Assembly (NCBI GenBank): GCA_035405645.1
Contig: DAONJL010000008.1
Coordinates: forward strand, 18,359-82,358
Direction: 5' to 3'
Source of the DNA: DAONJL01 sp035405645 [NCBI: bacterium]
GTDB lineage: Bacteria > JAGOBX01 > DAONJL01
DNA: 64,000 nucleotides
The notes under the pieces are model-generated. The model made no database searches and had not been told where the DNA came from. It was given only the letters and a program-made list of their open reading frames with translations. The position numbers were made by a program, and so were the translations under genes. This document shows positions 18,560 to 27,511 of the stretch, piece by piece; within the stretch, counting starts at the first letter, position 1; each line of letters begins with the position of its first letter.

Positions 18560-18736
18560 TTATTTTTGAAATAAAGTTTTATTAGATTTGTATTTTTCTA
18601 AAATAAAAATTTTTAATTTAGGTGCGTATGATTCGCCTAAATTTACTGCTATTCCTAAAACAATTAGTGCAATTAAGGCAACAATTAAGCCATATTCTAC
18701 AATACCCTGTCCTTTTTCGCTTCTTTTTATCTTCAT
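18560..18736 (-). CDS. Flp-family type IVb pilin
   Basis: This is a 58-residue pilin. The short basic leader MKIKRSEKG is followed by QGIVEYGLIVALIALIV, the classic Flp/class III pilin start: cleavage after Gly, Glu five residues into the mature helix, then a hydrophobic helix. Flp pilins polymerise into thin adhesive pili through the Tad machine. AAAGGAG lies nine bases before ATG 18736, and a promoter is readable at 18786-18814. Downstream are the GspN-like and folC genes. No prepilin peptidase or Tad ATPase is in the window. Confidence 0.88.
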   Translation of the reverse strand: MKIKRSEKGQGIVEYGLIVALIALIVLGIAVNLGESYAPKLKIFILEKYKSNKTLFQK

Positions 18737-18785
18737 ATTTATCGCTCCTTTTTTAATTTTTTTCTTCTTTATTATTATAAATTTT

Positions 18786-18814
18786 AAAATAATATTTATC
18801 TTTTATTCTGTCAA
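18786..18814 (-). promoter_or_regulatory. Predicted promoter of the pilin operon
   Basis: Minus-strand TTGACA (18814-18809), 17-base spacer, TATTTT (18791-18786). A leader of about 40 bases would precede the pilin start and its GGAG site. Confidence 0.5.
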
Positions 18815-18971
18815 TAATAAAATTTTTATTTGTGAATATATACTTCACTTATTTTTTAAACACTTTTTTATTAAATAAATATATGAAGATTCTAGATATT
18901 TGTTTTACCTTAAACATATAAAAAAAATTATATATTTAAAATCTCAAAATAATAATTTCTTAAAAAAAATA

Positions 18972-19014
18972 TTGACAAATATGAATATATGAATTATTGT
19001 TCATATATTCATAT
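18972..19014 (+). promoter_or_regulatory. Promoter with overlapping SmtB/ArsR-type operator before arsR-feoB
   Basis: TTGACA at 18972-18977 is followed 17 bases later by TATTGT (18995-19000). Across it lies a perfect inverted repeat: ATATGAATATATGAA at 18979-18993 is complementary to 19000-19014 with 6 bases between. The core ATATGAA-N6-TTCATAT is the known SmtB/CzrA-type operator pattern. A repressor bound here would block the -10 box. The rest of the 304-base gap holds only the divergent pilin promoter. Confidence 0.7.
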
Positions 19015-19040
19015 TTAATAATTGTGAAATATTTAATGTT

Positions 19041-19382
19041 ATGAAAAATAAAGAAAAATTTAATATTAGTTTAAAATCAATTATAAAAATTGAACTATCC
19101 CTACAAAAATTATCTACAACTTTTAAAATTATTGCTGACCCAACAAGAATAAAAATTATTGCTTTACTTTCTGAAAAAGAATTAGCAGTTAACGATATTT
19201 CAAAATTATTATCATTATCACAATCATTAATCAGTCATCAATTACAAATTTTAAAATCTGCAAATTTAGTTCGTTATAAACGAAAAGGAAAAAAAATTTT
19301 TTATAGACTTGATGATATTCATATAAAAAATTTATTATGTGAAGGTTTAGAACATATAAATGAAAAAAAGGAAGAAAAATAA
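19041..19382 (+). CDS. ArsR/SmtB-family metal-responsive repressor with alpha-5 site
   Basis: This 113-residue winged-helix repressor shows ADPTRIKIIALL and the recognition helix SQSLISHQLQILKSANLV. The C-terminal helix contains DIHIKNLLCEGLEHINE, which fits the alpha-5 metal site DxHx10HxxE of Zn/Co/Ni sensors such as SmtB, CzrA and NmtR exactly. The alpha-3N cysteines of arsenic/cadmium sensors are absent (ELAVNDI instead of ELCVCDL). It sits two bases before feoB and behind its own perfect operator, so it probably autoregulates the operon. The metal sensed in the cell is not certain. Confidence 0.9.
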   Translation: MKNKEKFNISLKSIIKIELSLQKLSTTFKIIADPTRIKIIALLSEKELAVNDISKLLSLSQSLISHQLQILKSANLVRYKRKGKKIFYRLDDIHIKNLLCEGLEHINEKKEEK

Positions 19383-19384
19383 TT

Positions 19385-21364
19385 ATGTCTAAAAAAGAAA
19401 AAATACCATCAATTGTTCTTATAGGTTGCCCTAATGTAGGCAAAAGTGTAATTTATAATAAATTAGTTGGTAAATATACAACTGTTTCAAATTTCCCCGG
19501 AACAACAGTTGAATATGAATCAGGTAAAACAAAATTAAATGGCAAAGAATTTCTTGTTATTGATACACCTGGCACTTATTCACTTTTACCTATTTCTGAA
19601 GATGAAAGAATTGCAAGAAAAGTTCTTATTGATTTTAAACCAGATATTATCTTAAATATAGTTGATGCTAAAAATATTTCAAGAATGCTTCATTTAACTT
19701 TACAATTACTTGAAGCAAAATTACCTGTAATACTTGTATTGAATATGATGGATGAAGCACAAAGTCTTGGAATAAATATAAATACCAGAAAATTAGAAAA
19801 TATTTTAGGTGTGCCTGTTATACCTACTATTGCTACAATTGGCAAAGGCATAGAAGAACTTAAAAGGCGAATTTCTGAAATACAAATTACAGATGAATTT
19901 AAAATAAATTATGAACCTGAATTTCATGCTATAATTAATAATATCGCTGACAATATAAATACTGACCTATCATTTGATAAAAAATATCTTGCCTTACTTA
20001 TAATACAAAATGATAAATATTTTTCTGATTTCAATATTTCAATAAATGATGAAATAATTAACAATTTAAATCATTTAAAAAATAAATATTCAGAAAATTT
20101 TGCAATAATAATTTCTAATAAAAGAAAAGAAAAAATTGATAATATTTTAAAAGATGTAATTACCACAGAGGAAACTAAAAAGAAAAAATTTAAAAAATTT
20201 TTAGATTATTTATTTCTTCATCCATTCTGGGGTTCGATAATTTTAGTTCTTATTTTATACTATGGTTTATATCAATTTGTTGGTGTATTAGGTGCTGGTG
20301 TTTTAGTTGATTTTTTACAAAATACTTTATTTGGTAAATATATTAATCCTTTCATTATTAATATATTTGAAAATTTTTTAAAAATTCCTGAAAATAAAAT
20401 TGCTTTTACTTTTTTTGATAAAATAAAATTTGAAATTTTTAATTTATTTGTTGGAGAATATGGAATTTTTACTCTTGCCCTTTCTTATGCAATTGCAATT
20501 GTTTTTCCTATTGTTATGCTTTTTTTCTTATTTTTTTCTATTCTTGAAGATTCAGGTTATTTACCAAGGCTTGCTTGTATGCTTGATATTTTTTGTAAAA
20601 AAATTGGTTTAAATGGTAAAGCTGTAATTCCTCTTATTCTTGGTTTAGGTTGTGATACTATGGCAACTTTATCAACTCGTGTTTTACCAACAAAACGCGA
20701 AAGATTAATTGCTACTTTTTTATTAGCCCTAACTATACCTTGTAGTGCTCAATTAGGTGTTATTATGGCTATTTTATCTGTAAATAAATATGCTTTCTTA
20801 ATCTGGTTTTTTACTATTATTTTTATTTTTTTGATTTCCGGTTTTTTACTTAATAAAATTTTACCCGGAAAAAAACAATCTTTTTTCCTTGAAATTCCAC
20901 CTCTCCGATTTCCTTTACTTTCTAATGTTCTTATTAAAACTTATACTCGTATTATCTGGTATTTAAAAGAAGTTTTACCATTATTTATTTTAATTAGTTT
21001 CTATATCTGGCTTGGTCAATTATTAAAAATTTTTGATTTAATTCTTTATATTTTGTCTTTTATAGTTAAAATTATTGGCTTACCATCCGAAGCAGCAAAA
21101 ATATTTTTATTTGGTTTTTTCAGAAGAGATTATGGCGCGGCTGGCTTATATGATTTGAATAATTCTGGAATTTTAAATTTTAGAAATTTAATTATTGCTT
21201 CTGTTGTTTTAACTCTGTTTATTCCTTGTGTTGCTCAATTTCTAATTATGAAAAAAGAACACGGCACTAAAATTACTTTATTAATGACTGTTCTAATTAT
21301 TTTTCTTGCTTTCTTTATCGGTTTTATTTTGAATAATATTTTAATATTAGTAAATTTTAATTAA
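19385..21364 (+). CDS. feoB: Ferrous iron transport protein B
   Basis: This 659-residue inner-membrane iron transporter has an N-terminal G domain: G1 GCPNVGKS (14-21), the effector region FPGTTVE, G3 DTPGT (60-64) and G4 NMMD (120-123). A helical spacer to about 260 and the two Gate/core membrane regions follow, with the conserved LEDSGYLPR, GLGCDTMA, IPCSAQLGV and a late FFRRDYGAAGLY stretch. It is somewhat shorter than many FeoB. The operon order arsR, feoB, dtxR-feoA, DUF2809 with tiny gaps places iron uptake under an ArsR-type repressor. Confidence 0.95.
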   Translation: MSKKEKIPSIVLIGCPNVGKSVIYNKLVGKYTTVSNFPGTTVEYESGKTKLNGKEFLVIDTPGTYSLLPISEDERIARKVLIDFKPDIILNIVDAKNISRMLHLTLQLLEAKLPVILVLNMMDEAQSLGININTRKLENILGVPVIPTIATIGKGIEELKRRISEIQITDEFKINYEPEFHAIINNIADNINTDLSFDKKYLALLIIQNDKYFSDFNISINDEIINNLNHLKNKYSENFAIIISNKRKEKIDNILKDVITTEETKKKKFKKFLDYLFLHPFWGSIILVLILYYGLYQFVGVLGAGVLVDFLQNTLFGKYINPFIINIFENFLKIPENKIAFTFFDKIKFEIFNLFVGEYGIFTLALSYAIAIVFPIVMLFFLFFSILEDSGYLPRLACMLDIFCKKIGLNGKAVIPLILGLGCDTMATLSTRVLPTKRERLIATFLLALTIPCSAQLGVIMAILSVNKYAFLIWFFTIIFIFLISGFLLNKILPGKKQSFFLEIPPLRFPLLSNVLIKTYTRIIWYLKEVLPLFILISFYIWLGQLLKIFDLILYILSFIVKIIGLPSEAAKIFLFGFFRRDYGAAGLYDLNNSGILNFRNLIIASVVLTLFIPCVAQFLIMKKEHGTKITLLMTVLIIFLAFFIGFILNNILILVNFN

Positions 21365-21375
21365 AGGAGAAAAAA

Positions 21376-22026
21376 ATGGATAATGAAAAAATATTAGAAC
21401 AAATACAAGAAAATCTTGAATATATCTGGATAAATGAAGTTGAGAAAAAAAATAAGGAATTAAATAAAAATAATTTGCCATTTAATAATGATGAGATTAT
21501 AAAATATATGCTTGATAATGATATTATAAAAATTGAAAATGAAAAAATTAGATTAACAGAAAATGGTAGTGAATTAGCAAAAAAATATATTCGCAGGCAT
21601 AGATTATCTGAATTAGTTTATTCTCAATTATTTGATATTAAAACAGATATTCACAATCAAGCGTGTAAATTAGAACATTTACTTATTGAAGGTGTTGAAG
21701 ATAAAGTTTGTTCTTTATTAGGTCATCCAAAAAAATGTCCACATGGCACACCTATACCAGAAGGTGAATGTTGTAAAAAAGCAAAAGAAGAAAGTTCTAA
21801 AAAAATTTTTACTTTAAATGATTTACCAATTGGTATGAAAGCAAAAATAATCTATATTGCAATGCAAGAACCAGAAGAAGTTAATAAAATAATATCAATG
21901 GGAATTCAACCAGGAAGTGAAGTTATTGTAGAACGCCGTTTTCCTTCTTATATTTTTCAAATCGGAAATTCAAAATTTGGTGTTGATGAAAAAATTGCAG
22001 AAACAATTGTTGTCAGAATTGATTAA
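21376..22026 (+). CDS. DtxR-family regulator with C-terminal FeoA/SH3 domain
   Basis: The protein has 216 residues. The middle shows the metal-dimer helices of the DtxR family (LTENGSELAKKYIRRHRLSELV near 55-75, then HNQACKLEHLLIEGVEDKV) and CPHGTPIPEGECC near 115-127. The C-terminal 140-216 is a FeoA/SH3-like domain beginning TLNDLPIGMKAKI. The N-terminal 55 residues, where the DNA-binding helix-turn-helix should be, do not show the usual DtxR recognition pattern. It may therefore have lost DNA binding and act mainly as an FeoA-type partner of FeoB. AAAGGAG precedes ATG 21376. Confidence 0.8.
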   Translation: MDNEKILEQIQENLEYIWINEVEKKNKELNKNNLPFNNDEIIKYMLDNDIIKIENEKIRLTENGSELAKKYIRRHRLSELVYSQLFDIKTDIHNQACKLEHLLIEGVEDKVCSLLGHPKKCPHGTPIPEGECCKKAKEESSKKIFTLNDLPIGMKAKIIYIAMQEPEEVNKIISMGIQPGSEVIVERRFPSYIFQIGNSKFGVDEKIAETIVVRID

Positions 22027-22385
22027 TGTTATTAAAAAAACTTTTTATTTTTTTCTTTTCTCTTTTTGCTGGTCTATTATGCAAATTTTATTTTGGGCTA
22101 TTCTTTAATTATTATTTTGCAGGTTTTTTTTATGTTTTATTCTGGATTGCCTTTTTTACTATTATTTTTCATAATACTAATCCAGATAAAATTATTATTA
22201 TTGTTTTAATTGTTACAATTTTACTTGAATTTTCACAATTATTGAAATTTCCTTTTCTTGAACAATTAAGAAAAAATTTTTTTCTTCGTGCTTTAATTGG
22301 TTCTTCTTTTTCTTTTCTTGATTTTCCTTTTTATTTTGCTGCTGCTTTTTTTGCTTTCTTAATTTTTAAATTCTGGATAAAATAA
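22026..22385 (+). CDS. DUF2809-family membrane protein
   Basis: This 119-residue protein has about four membrane helices. The segment LLEFSQLLKFPFLEQLR followed by RALIGSSFSFLDFPFYFAA matches the DUF2809 pattern (VanZ-related small membrane proteins of unknown role). The start overlaps the DtxR-FeoA stop (TAATG), making it the last gene of the feo operon. It ends directly against the convergent aminotransferase gene with no visible terminator. Confidence 0.72.
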   Translation: MLLKKLFIFFFSLFAGLLCKFYFGLFFNYYFAGFFYVLFWIAFFTIIFHNTNPDKIIIIVLIVTILLEFSQLLKFPFLEQLRKNFFLRALIGSSFSFLDFPFYFAAAFFAFLIFKFWIK

Positions 22386-23555
22386 TTATCTCTTTAATCT
22401 TAATAATCTTTTGCACGCTTCTTTTAATACAGGATATTTCTTCGCAAAACAAAATCTTAATAATTTATAACCTGTTTTATCTTCAAAAAAAGCAGCACCA
22501 GGCACAGCAGCCACGCCTGTTTCTTTTAATATTGAAAAAGCAGCATCATAGCAATCTTTATAACCAAGTTTTGTAAAATCAGCAAGTAAATAATATGCAC
22601 CTTCTGGATAGTAAACTATAAAGCCAATTTTTTCCAATGTTTCTATAATCAAATCACGATTCCGTTGATAAAAAGCAGATAAATTTGTAAAATATTTTTT
22701 ATTTATTTTCATTGCTTCTGAAACTGCTTTTTGTAATGGGGCTGGAGCACATACATAAAATAAATCATTTATTATTCCTATTTTTTCGCTTATTTCTTTT
22801 GGTGCACAAAGATAACCTATTCGCCATCCTGTAATACTAAATGTTTTTGAGAATCCACCAATTGTAATTGTAATTTCTTTTAAATCAGAGATTGCTGCTG
22901 GACTTATATGTTTCTTATTGTCAAATATTATGTATTCATATATTTCATCAGTGATTAAAAATAAATTATTCTTTTTTGCAATTTTACCAATTTCTAATAT
23001 TTCTGTTTCTGTAAATATTTTACCTGATGGATTCGCTGGTGTATTTATTACTATTGCTTTTGTTTTCTTATTTATTTTCTTTTTTAATTCTTCAAAATTT
23101 ATAAACCACTTCTTTTTACTAATATCATAATTCATAGCAACAATTACTGGCTTTATACCACAGGCACATAATGTATTATAATGATAACCATAATAAGGCT
23201 GAAATAAAATAATTTCATCATTCTTTTTTAATAATAAAAATACAGATAAAAAAAATGCTCCTGTTGAACCACAGGTAACTACAATTTCTTCTTCACTATA
23301 ATCAACTTTATTAAAATCACGCATTTTTTTACTTATTAATTTTCTTAATTCAATTATCCCATCATATCTTGTATAAATATTATAACCTTGTTTAATTGCA
23401 GTTGGAACTGCTTTAACTAATTTATCTGGTAAATCAAGGTCACATATTCCTTGACTTAAATTTATACCATTTTTAATTTTATTGCATTCAATCGTCATTC
23501 GCCTTATATCTGATTGTTTTAATTTAATTAAATTTTCATTTATCTGGTATTTCAT
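22386..23555 (-). CDS. Class I/II pyridoxal-phosphate aminotransferase
   Basis: This 389-residue cytosolic aminotransferase is of the aspartate/aromatic (AspC/PatA-like) fold. Visible are NLSQGICDLDLP near the N-terminus, CGSTGAFF (cofactor phosphate site), NTPANPSGK, TDEIYEYI with the PLP Asp, GGFSKTFSITGWRIGY with the Schiff-base Lys and a final LRFCFAKK. The exact amino-acid substrate cannot be told. It lies 12 bases downstream of the barrel/TPR gene in the same direction. Confidence 0.9.
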   Translation of the reverse strand: MKYQINENLIKLKQSDIRRMTIECNKIKNGINLSQGICDLDLPDKLVKAVPTAIKQGYNIYTRYDGIIELRKLISKKMRDFNKVDYSEEEIVVTCGSTGAFFLSVFLLLKKNDEIILFQPYYGYHYNTLCACGIKPVIVAMNYDISKKKWFINFEELKKKINKKTKAIVINTPANPSGKIFTETEILEIGKIAKKNNLFLITDEIYEYIIFDNKKHISPAAISDLKEITITIGGFSKTFSITGWRIGYLCAPKEISEKIGIINDLFYVCAPAPLQKAVSEAMKINKKYFTNLSAFYQRNRDLIIETLEKIGFIVYYPEGAYYLLADFTKLGYKDCYDAAFSILKETGVAAVPGAAFFEDKTGYKLLRFCFAKKYPVLKEACKRLLRLKR

Positions 23556-23567
23556 TTTAACTCCTTT

Positions 23568-25613
23568 TTATTTTATAACTTTCAAATATTGTTTTACTTT
23601 TTCATTATCAGGATCAAGTTCAAGTATTTGTTGCCATTTCTCTCTTGCTGCTGGTATATTACCTGCTATATACATTGATAATCCTTCTTGAAATAATCTT
23701 TCTATTTTTGCTTTTTGTAATTGTATTTCTGCTTCTGTCATTGTCTTTTCTATTTTTACTTTTTGCCCGGATTTTTCTAATTCAGCATTTATTCTTTCAT
23801 ATAAATTTTGTGCACCTGGATAATCTTTTTTCATTGAAATTACTTTTGATATTTTTGTTAATGCACTTGAATATTTGCCTGTTACAAAATCTTTAAAGCC
23901 TTCATCAAATAAAGTTTTTACTGTACTATTAAATGCTTCTTCTTCTTTTTTCTTTGTGATTTTTATATTAACTTCATTTAGTAATTTTTCTTCCCAGGTA
24001 TTATCATTAATTAATTTTTGCACTTCTAAAATTTCATCGCGGCATAATTCATAATAACCCTGTTGATAATATTTTCTAATTTTTTTCAAACTCTCTTCTG
24101 CCCGTTGTTTATTCGTTTCTGCAAGTAATTTTTGTAATTCTACTGAGGTTTTATCTTTATCAATATAAATCTTTTGGGCTGCTAAAGCTTTCTTTAATTT
24201 ATCAATTTCATCTTTTATTTTTTGATCATATTTTAATTGAATAATCATCTCACCTATTGATATTTTCAAACTTAAATCTTTTGCACCATTATATTCTTCT
24301 AATAATCTACTTACTCTTATTTCAACATCTGTTTCTAATTTTTGTTGTCTTATTTTTTCCTCTGTTTGAACTAAATATTTTTGTGCTTCTTCATAAAATT
24401 CTGAATCTTTTTCAATACGCATAAATTCATATTTCGCTGGTTCATATTCTTCTTTTTCAAATAATTCTTTTCCTTTTAAAAAATACTCTTTATTTGTTTC
24501 TCTTTTTCTTTCTAATTCTTTTATTTGATTTTCATAAATTGATTTTGTATTCTGCAAAAGTAATGTTATTGATTTGTACTGCTCTTTATCTGATTTTGGT
24601 TTTATTACTGATATTGCTTGTTCCATTAAATTTATTGCTGCTTTATAATTTTCCTGTGTTAAACTTTCTCGTGCTTTTTCAAAATAATAGTCATATTTTA
24701 TTAATCGATTTCTTTTATTTAATCCAAGTTTCCAATTAAAACTAAATAATGTTAATGTCTCGTTTTGTATTTTTTCTGCAAGCATTTTATAAACAATACT
24801 AAATTCAAAATCTGAGAATCTTAATCCAGTCCCACAACTAATCCGTGAATTTTCATATCCTGTTCTTAAATACAAAAAATTTTTAAAATTATATTCTAAT
24901 CCTACATTATATTTAAATGCTGATGGAGATAATACAAAACCTGTTTGTGTTGTTAGTAAAAAATATTCAAAAAAAGTAAAATAACAGCCAGCATTTATTC
25001 TTCGTGGTAAATTATCATCACCTAATTTTGAACTAATCAGATTATCAAACATAAAAGCATAACCAATATTTTTATTTATATTTTTATAAAAAGCAAACGC
25101 TATATCAAAACAGGAATTTGAATAATTACCAATTGTCTTATTAAAATACTTTATTGTTGTTCCAAAATTTATTGGCTTTTTTAAAAATTTTATTTTTCGT
25201 GCATAACTTAATAAATATATATCTTCTGTAATATTAAAATTTCCTGTTGAATTACCTGCATTATCTCTCTGGATAAAATATGTATTATCTGGTTTTAATG
25301 ATATATAAGCAATACCAAACCAATTCTTTTCACCTGGTTTTATATACATAATATTATTTAAATCTGTTTTATATAATAATGTGGCTTTTTCTAAATTTAT
25401 TGTATGAACTGGTAATTCTAACATTAATGATGGATTATATATAATAGCAGAAGCATCATTTACAATAGCAACACCTGCATTACCAAGCGCCGATATTCTA
25501 CCGCTTATTAATGAACCATTTGCAATAATATCATCAAGATATGTTTTATCTACTGCAAATAGTATTATTGAAAATAATATAATTATATTTATTATTAAAA
25601 ATATTCTTTTCAT
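23568..25613 (-). CDS. Outer-membrane PorV/UPF0164-like barrel with C-terminal TPR/coiled region
   Basis: This 681-residue exported protein has a signal peptide at about 1-20. Residues 25-320 have the PorV/UPF0164 signature: SGRISALGNAGVAIVNDASAIIYNPS near the start, then repeating amphipathic beta strands as in an outer-membrane barrel. Residues 320-681 are charged and helical with TPR-like repeats (YFLKGKELFEKEEYEPAKYEF; a final LFQEGLSMYIAGNIPAAREKW unit). The fusion would display TPRs in the periplasm. It indicates an outer membrane. A promoter is readable upstream at 25640-25668. Partners are unknown. Confidence 0.75.
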   Translation of the reverse strand: MKRIFLIINIIILFSIILFAVDKTYLDDIIANGSLISGRISALGNAGVAIVNDASAIIYNPSLMLELPVHTINLEKATLLYKTDLNNIMYIKPGEKNWFGIAYISLKPDNTYFIQRDNAGNSTGNFNITEDIYLLSYARKIKFLKKPINFGTTIKYFNKTIGNYSNSCFDIAFAFYKNINKNIGYAFMFDNLISSKLGDDNLPRRINAGCYFTFFEYFLLTTQTGFVLSPSAFKYNVGLEYNFKNFLYLRTGYENSRISCGTGLRFSDFEFSIVYKMLAEKIQNETLTLFSFNWKLGLNKRNRLIKYDYYFEKARESLTQENYKAAINLMEQAISVIKPKSDKEQYKSITLLLQNTKSIYENQIKELERKRETNKEYFLKGKELFEKEEYEPAKYEFMRIEKDSEFYEEAQKYLVQTEEKIRQQKLETDVEIRVSRLLEEYNGAKDLSLKISIGEMIIQLKYDQKIKDEIDKLKKALAAQKIYIDKDKTSVELQKLLAETNKQRAEESLKKIRKYYQQGYYELCRDEILEVQKLINDNTWEEKLLNEVNIKITKKKEEEAFNSTVKTLFDEGFKDFVTGKYSSALTKISKVISMKKDYPGAQNLYERINAELEKSGQKVKIEKTMTEAEIQLQKAKIERLFQEGLSMYIAGNIPAAREKWQQILELDPDNEKVKQYLKVIK

Positions 25614-25639
25614 TTTTTTTGATAAATAGTTTTTATATA

Positions 25640-25668
25640 ATTATATTTAAAAATTTTAAAAATGTAAA
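25640..25668 (-). promoter_or_regulatory. Predicted promoter of the barrel/TPR and aminotransferase genes
   Basis: Minus-strand TTTACA (25668-25663), 17-base spacer and a perfect TATAAT (25645-25640), about 27 bases before the start codon. Confidence 0.55.
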
Positions 25669-25721
25669 GAATTAATAAAAAAAATGAAAAATATGAACTT
25701 TCCCATTTTTAAGGCATTATG

Positions 25722-26762
25722 TTAATTTACTAATTTCTTTTTTGCAAGCATTATATTTTTATATGCCTTTTCTATTTGTTCTTCTTTTATTCGTCCTTCT
25801 TTAATTAATTTTAAAATTATTGAAATTACTTTTTCAACAATATAATCATCATAAAATGTTGTATTATTACTAAATAATAATAAATCAATACCTGCATTTA
25901 TTGCTAATTCAATTGCTTTTTCAAGTCCAAAAAAATCACTGATTGCTTTCATTTGTAAATCATCTGAAATTATAAGACCTTGCCAGCCAATCTTTTCTCG
26001 TAATAAATTATTTATTATTTTTTTGGATAATGTTGCAGGATATTCTTCATCTAATTTTTTATTATATAAATGACCTGTCATTATTAAATTACATTTTCCT
26101 TTTTTGATTAATTCTTGATATGGAATTAATTCCTCTTCTTTCCAGGTATTGGTAATATCAACAAAACCAATATGCGAATCAGTTAAAGAACTACCATGCC
26201 CAGGAAAATGTTTTAAAGTTGTTAATATCCCATTTTTATGATGCGCCTCAATAAATAATTCTGCATATTTACAAACAATTTCTGGTAAATTAGAATAACT
26301 TCTTTTTTTAGCACCAATTACTGGACAATCGGGATTTATATTTACATCAACTACTGGTGCAAAATTAAGGTTTATTCCGACATCTCTTAATGCAATTGCA
26401 ATTTTTAAAAAATTTTCTTCCGCTAATTTTTCATTATTTAAAGCACTTATTTCTTGTGCAGATAAAAATTTTTCAAAACCATATTCTTCTTTTAAACGAT
26501 TGACATTACCACCTTCTTCATCTATTGCAATAAATAATTTTTTTTCTGATAAATCCTGTAAATTAAATATTAATTTTTTTAATTGTTCTTTTGATATAAT
26601 ATTTCTCGGTCTTTTACCTGCCGGACCATCAAGTTCAAATATTACTACTCCACCAATATTATTATTTTTTATATCTTTATAAATATGATTTTCTTTATTT
26701 AATTCAAAACCACGAAAACCAACTATTAACATTTGCCCAATCTTCTTTTTTATATCTTCCAT
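25722..26762 (-). CDS. nagZ: Glycoside hydrolase family 3, beta-N-acetylhexosaminidase (NagZ-like)
   Basis: The 346-residue enzyme removes N-acetylglucosamine from peptidoglycan fragments during wall recycling. Motifs: GQMLIVGFRG near the N-terminus, AIDEEGGNVNRL, LKHFPGHGSSLTDSHIG (the NagZ loop with its general acid/base His), MTGHL and ISDDLQM containing the nucleophile Asp. No signal peptide is present, so it is cytosolic like classic NagZ. It is one of a row of genes with gaps of 2-30 bases that follows the kinase/STAS block. Confidence 0.88.
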   Translation of the reverse strand: MEDIKKKIGQMLIVGFRGFELNKENHIYKDIKNNNIGGVVIFELDGPAGKRPRNIISKEQLKKLIFNLQDLSEKKLFIAIDEEGGNVNRLKEEYGFEKFLSAQEISALNNEKLAEENFLKIAIALRDVGINLNFAPVVDVNINPDCPVIGAKKRSYSNLPEIVCKYAELFIEAHHKNGILTTLKHFPGHGSSLTDSHIGFVDITNTWKEEELIPYQELIKKGKCNLIMTGHLYNKKLDEEYPATLSKKIINNLLREKIGWQGLIISDDLQMKAISDFFGLEKAIELAINAGIDLLLFSNNTTFYDDYIVEKVISIILKLIKEGRIKEEQIEKAYKNIMLAKKKLVN

Positions 26763-26764
26763 TA

Positions 26765-27490
26765 TTATAAATTCTCAAATTCTTTTTCAATTAAATTTTG
26801 CAAGTCATTTACTAATTGTTTTTTTTCACTTTTTGTAAAATTTTCAATTTCAATTGATTTTAAAATTTTTACTTTTATTTTTGAACGATTTATAATTCTA
26901 CTTTTTTTTGGCATTATATCAAATGTGCCTTTTATTACAATTGGTAAAATAGGTATCTTTATATTTTCAAGAAAAAAAGTTAACCCTGCTTTAAACTTAT
27001 GTATTTTTCCATCTAATGAGCGTGTTCCTTCTGGAAAAATCGCTATTGAATAATTTTTTTCTGTTATTAGTTTTAATGCTGAATTTAAACTTTCAAGTGC
27101 TTTTAATGAATTTGTTCGATTAATTGAGATATGTTCAGCAGCAGTAAAAGTTCTGCCAAGAATCGGAATTTTAAAATATTCTTCTTTAATTATAAATCTA
27201 AAATTTATATTTAGAAGTTTAAATAAAAGCATAATATCAAATGATGATTGATGATTTGCTATAACTAAATATCTTTGTTTATTATTTATATTTTCTATTC
27301 CTGATATTTCAATTTTAATACCTAAAACTTTTAAACAAAAAATTCCCCAAAATCGCTGAATTTTAAATATTACATCTGGCTTATTTAAAATAGGGAAAAA
27401 AGATAAAATATATGTGCTCACAACAATAAAAAATGAAAATGGAACAATTATTAAATAAAATATTATAGTAAAAATAATAGAATACATCAT
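26765..27490 (-). CDS. plsC: 1-acyl-sn-glycerol-3-phosphate acyltransferase
   Basis: This membrane-bound enzyme transfers a second acyl chain to lysophosphatidic acid in phospholipid synthesis. It has about 241 residues with hydrophobic helices at the N-terminus, the catalytic NHQSSFD (HX4D) near residue 75, the glycerol-phosphate motif FPEGTRS near 145 and a later PILPIVIKG. ATG 27490 (two consecutive ATGs) is preferred to an upstream TTG. It is two bases from nagZ. Confidence 0.88.
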   Translation of the reverse strand: MMYSIIFTIIFYLIIVPFSFFIVVSTYILSFFPILNKPDVIFKIQRFWGIFCLKVLGIKIEISGIENINNKQRYLVIANHQSSFDIMLLFKLLNINFRFIIKEEYFKIPILGRTFTAAEHISINRTNSLKALESLNSALKLITEKNYSIAIFPEGTRSLDGKIHKFKAGLTFFLENIKIPILPIVIKGTFDIMPKKSRIINRSKIKVKILKSIEIENFTKSEKKQLVNDLQNLIEKEFENL

Positions 27491-27511
27491 CAACAAAAAT
27501 TTTGATAAAAA

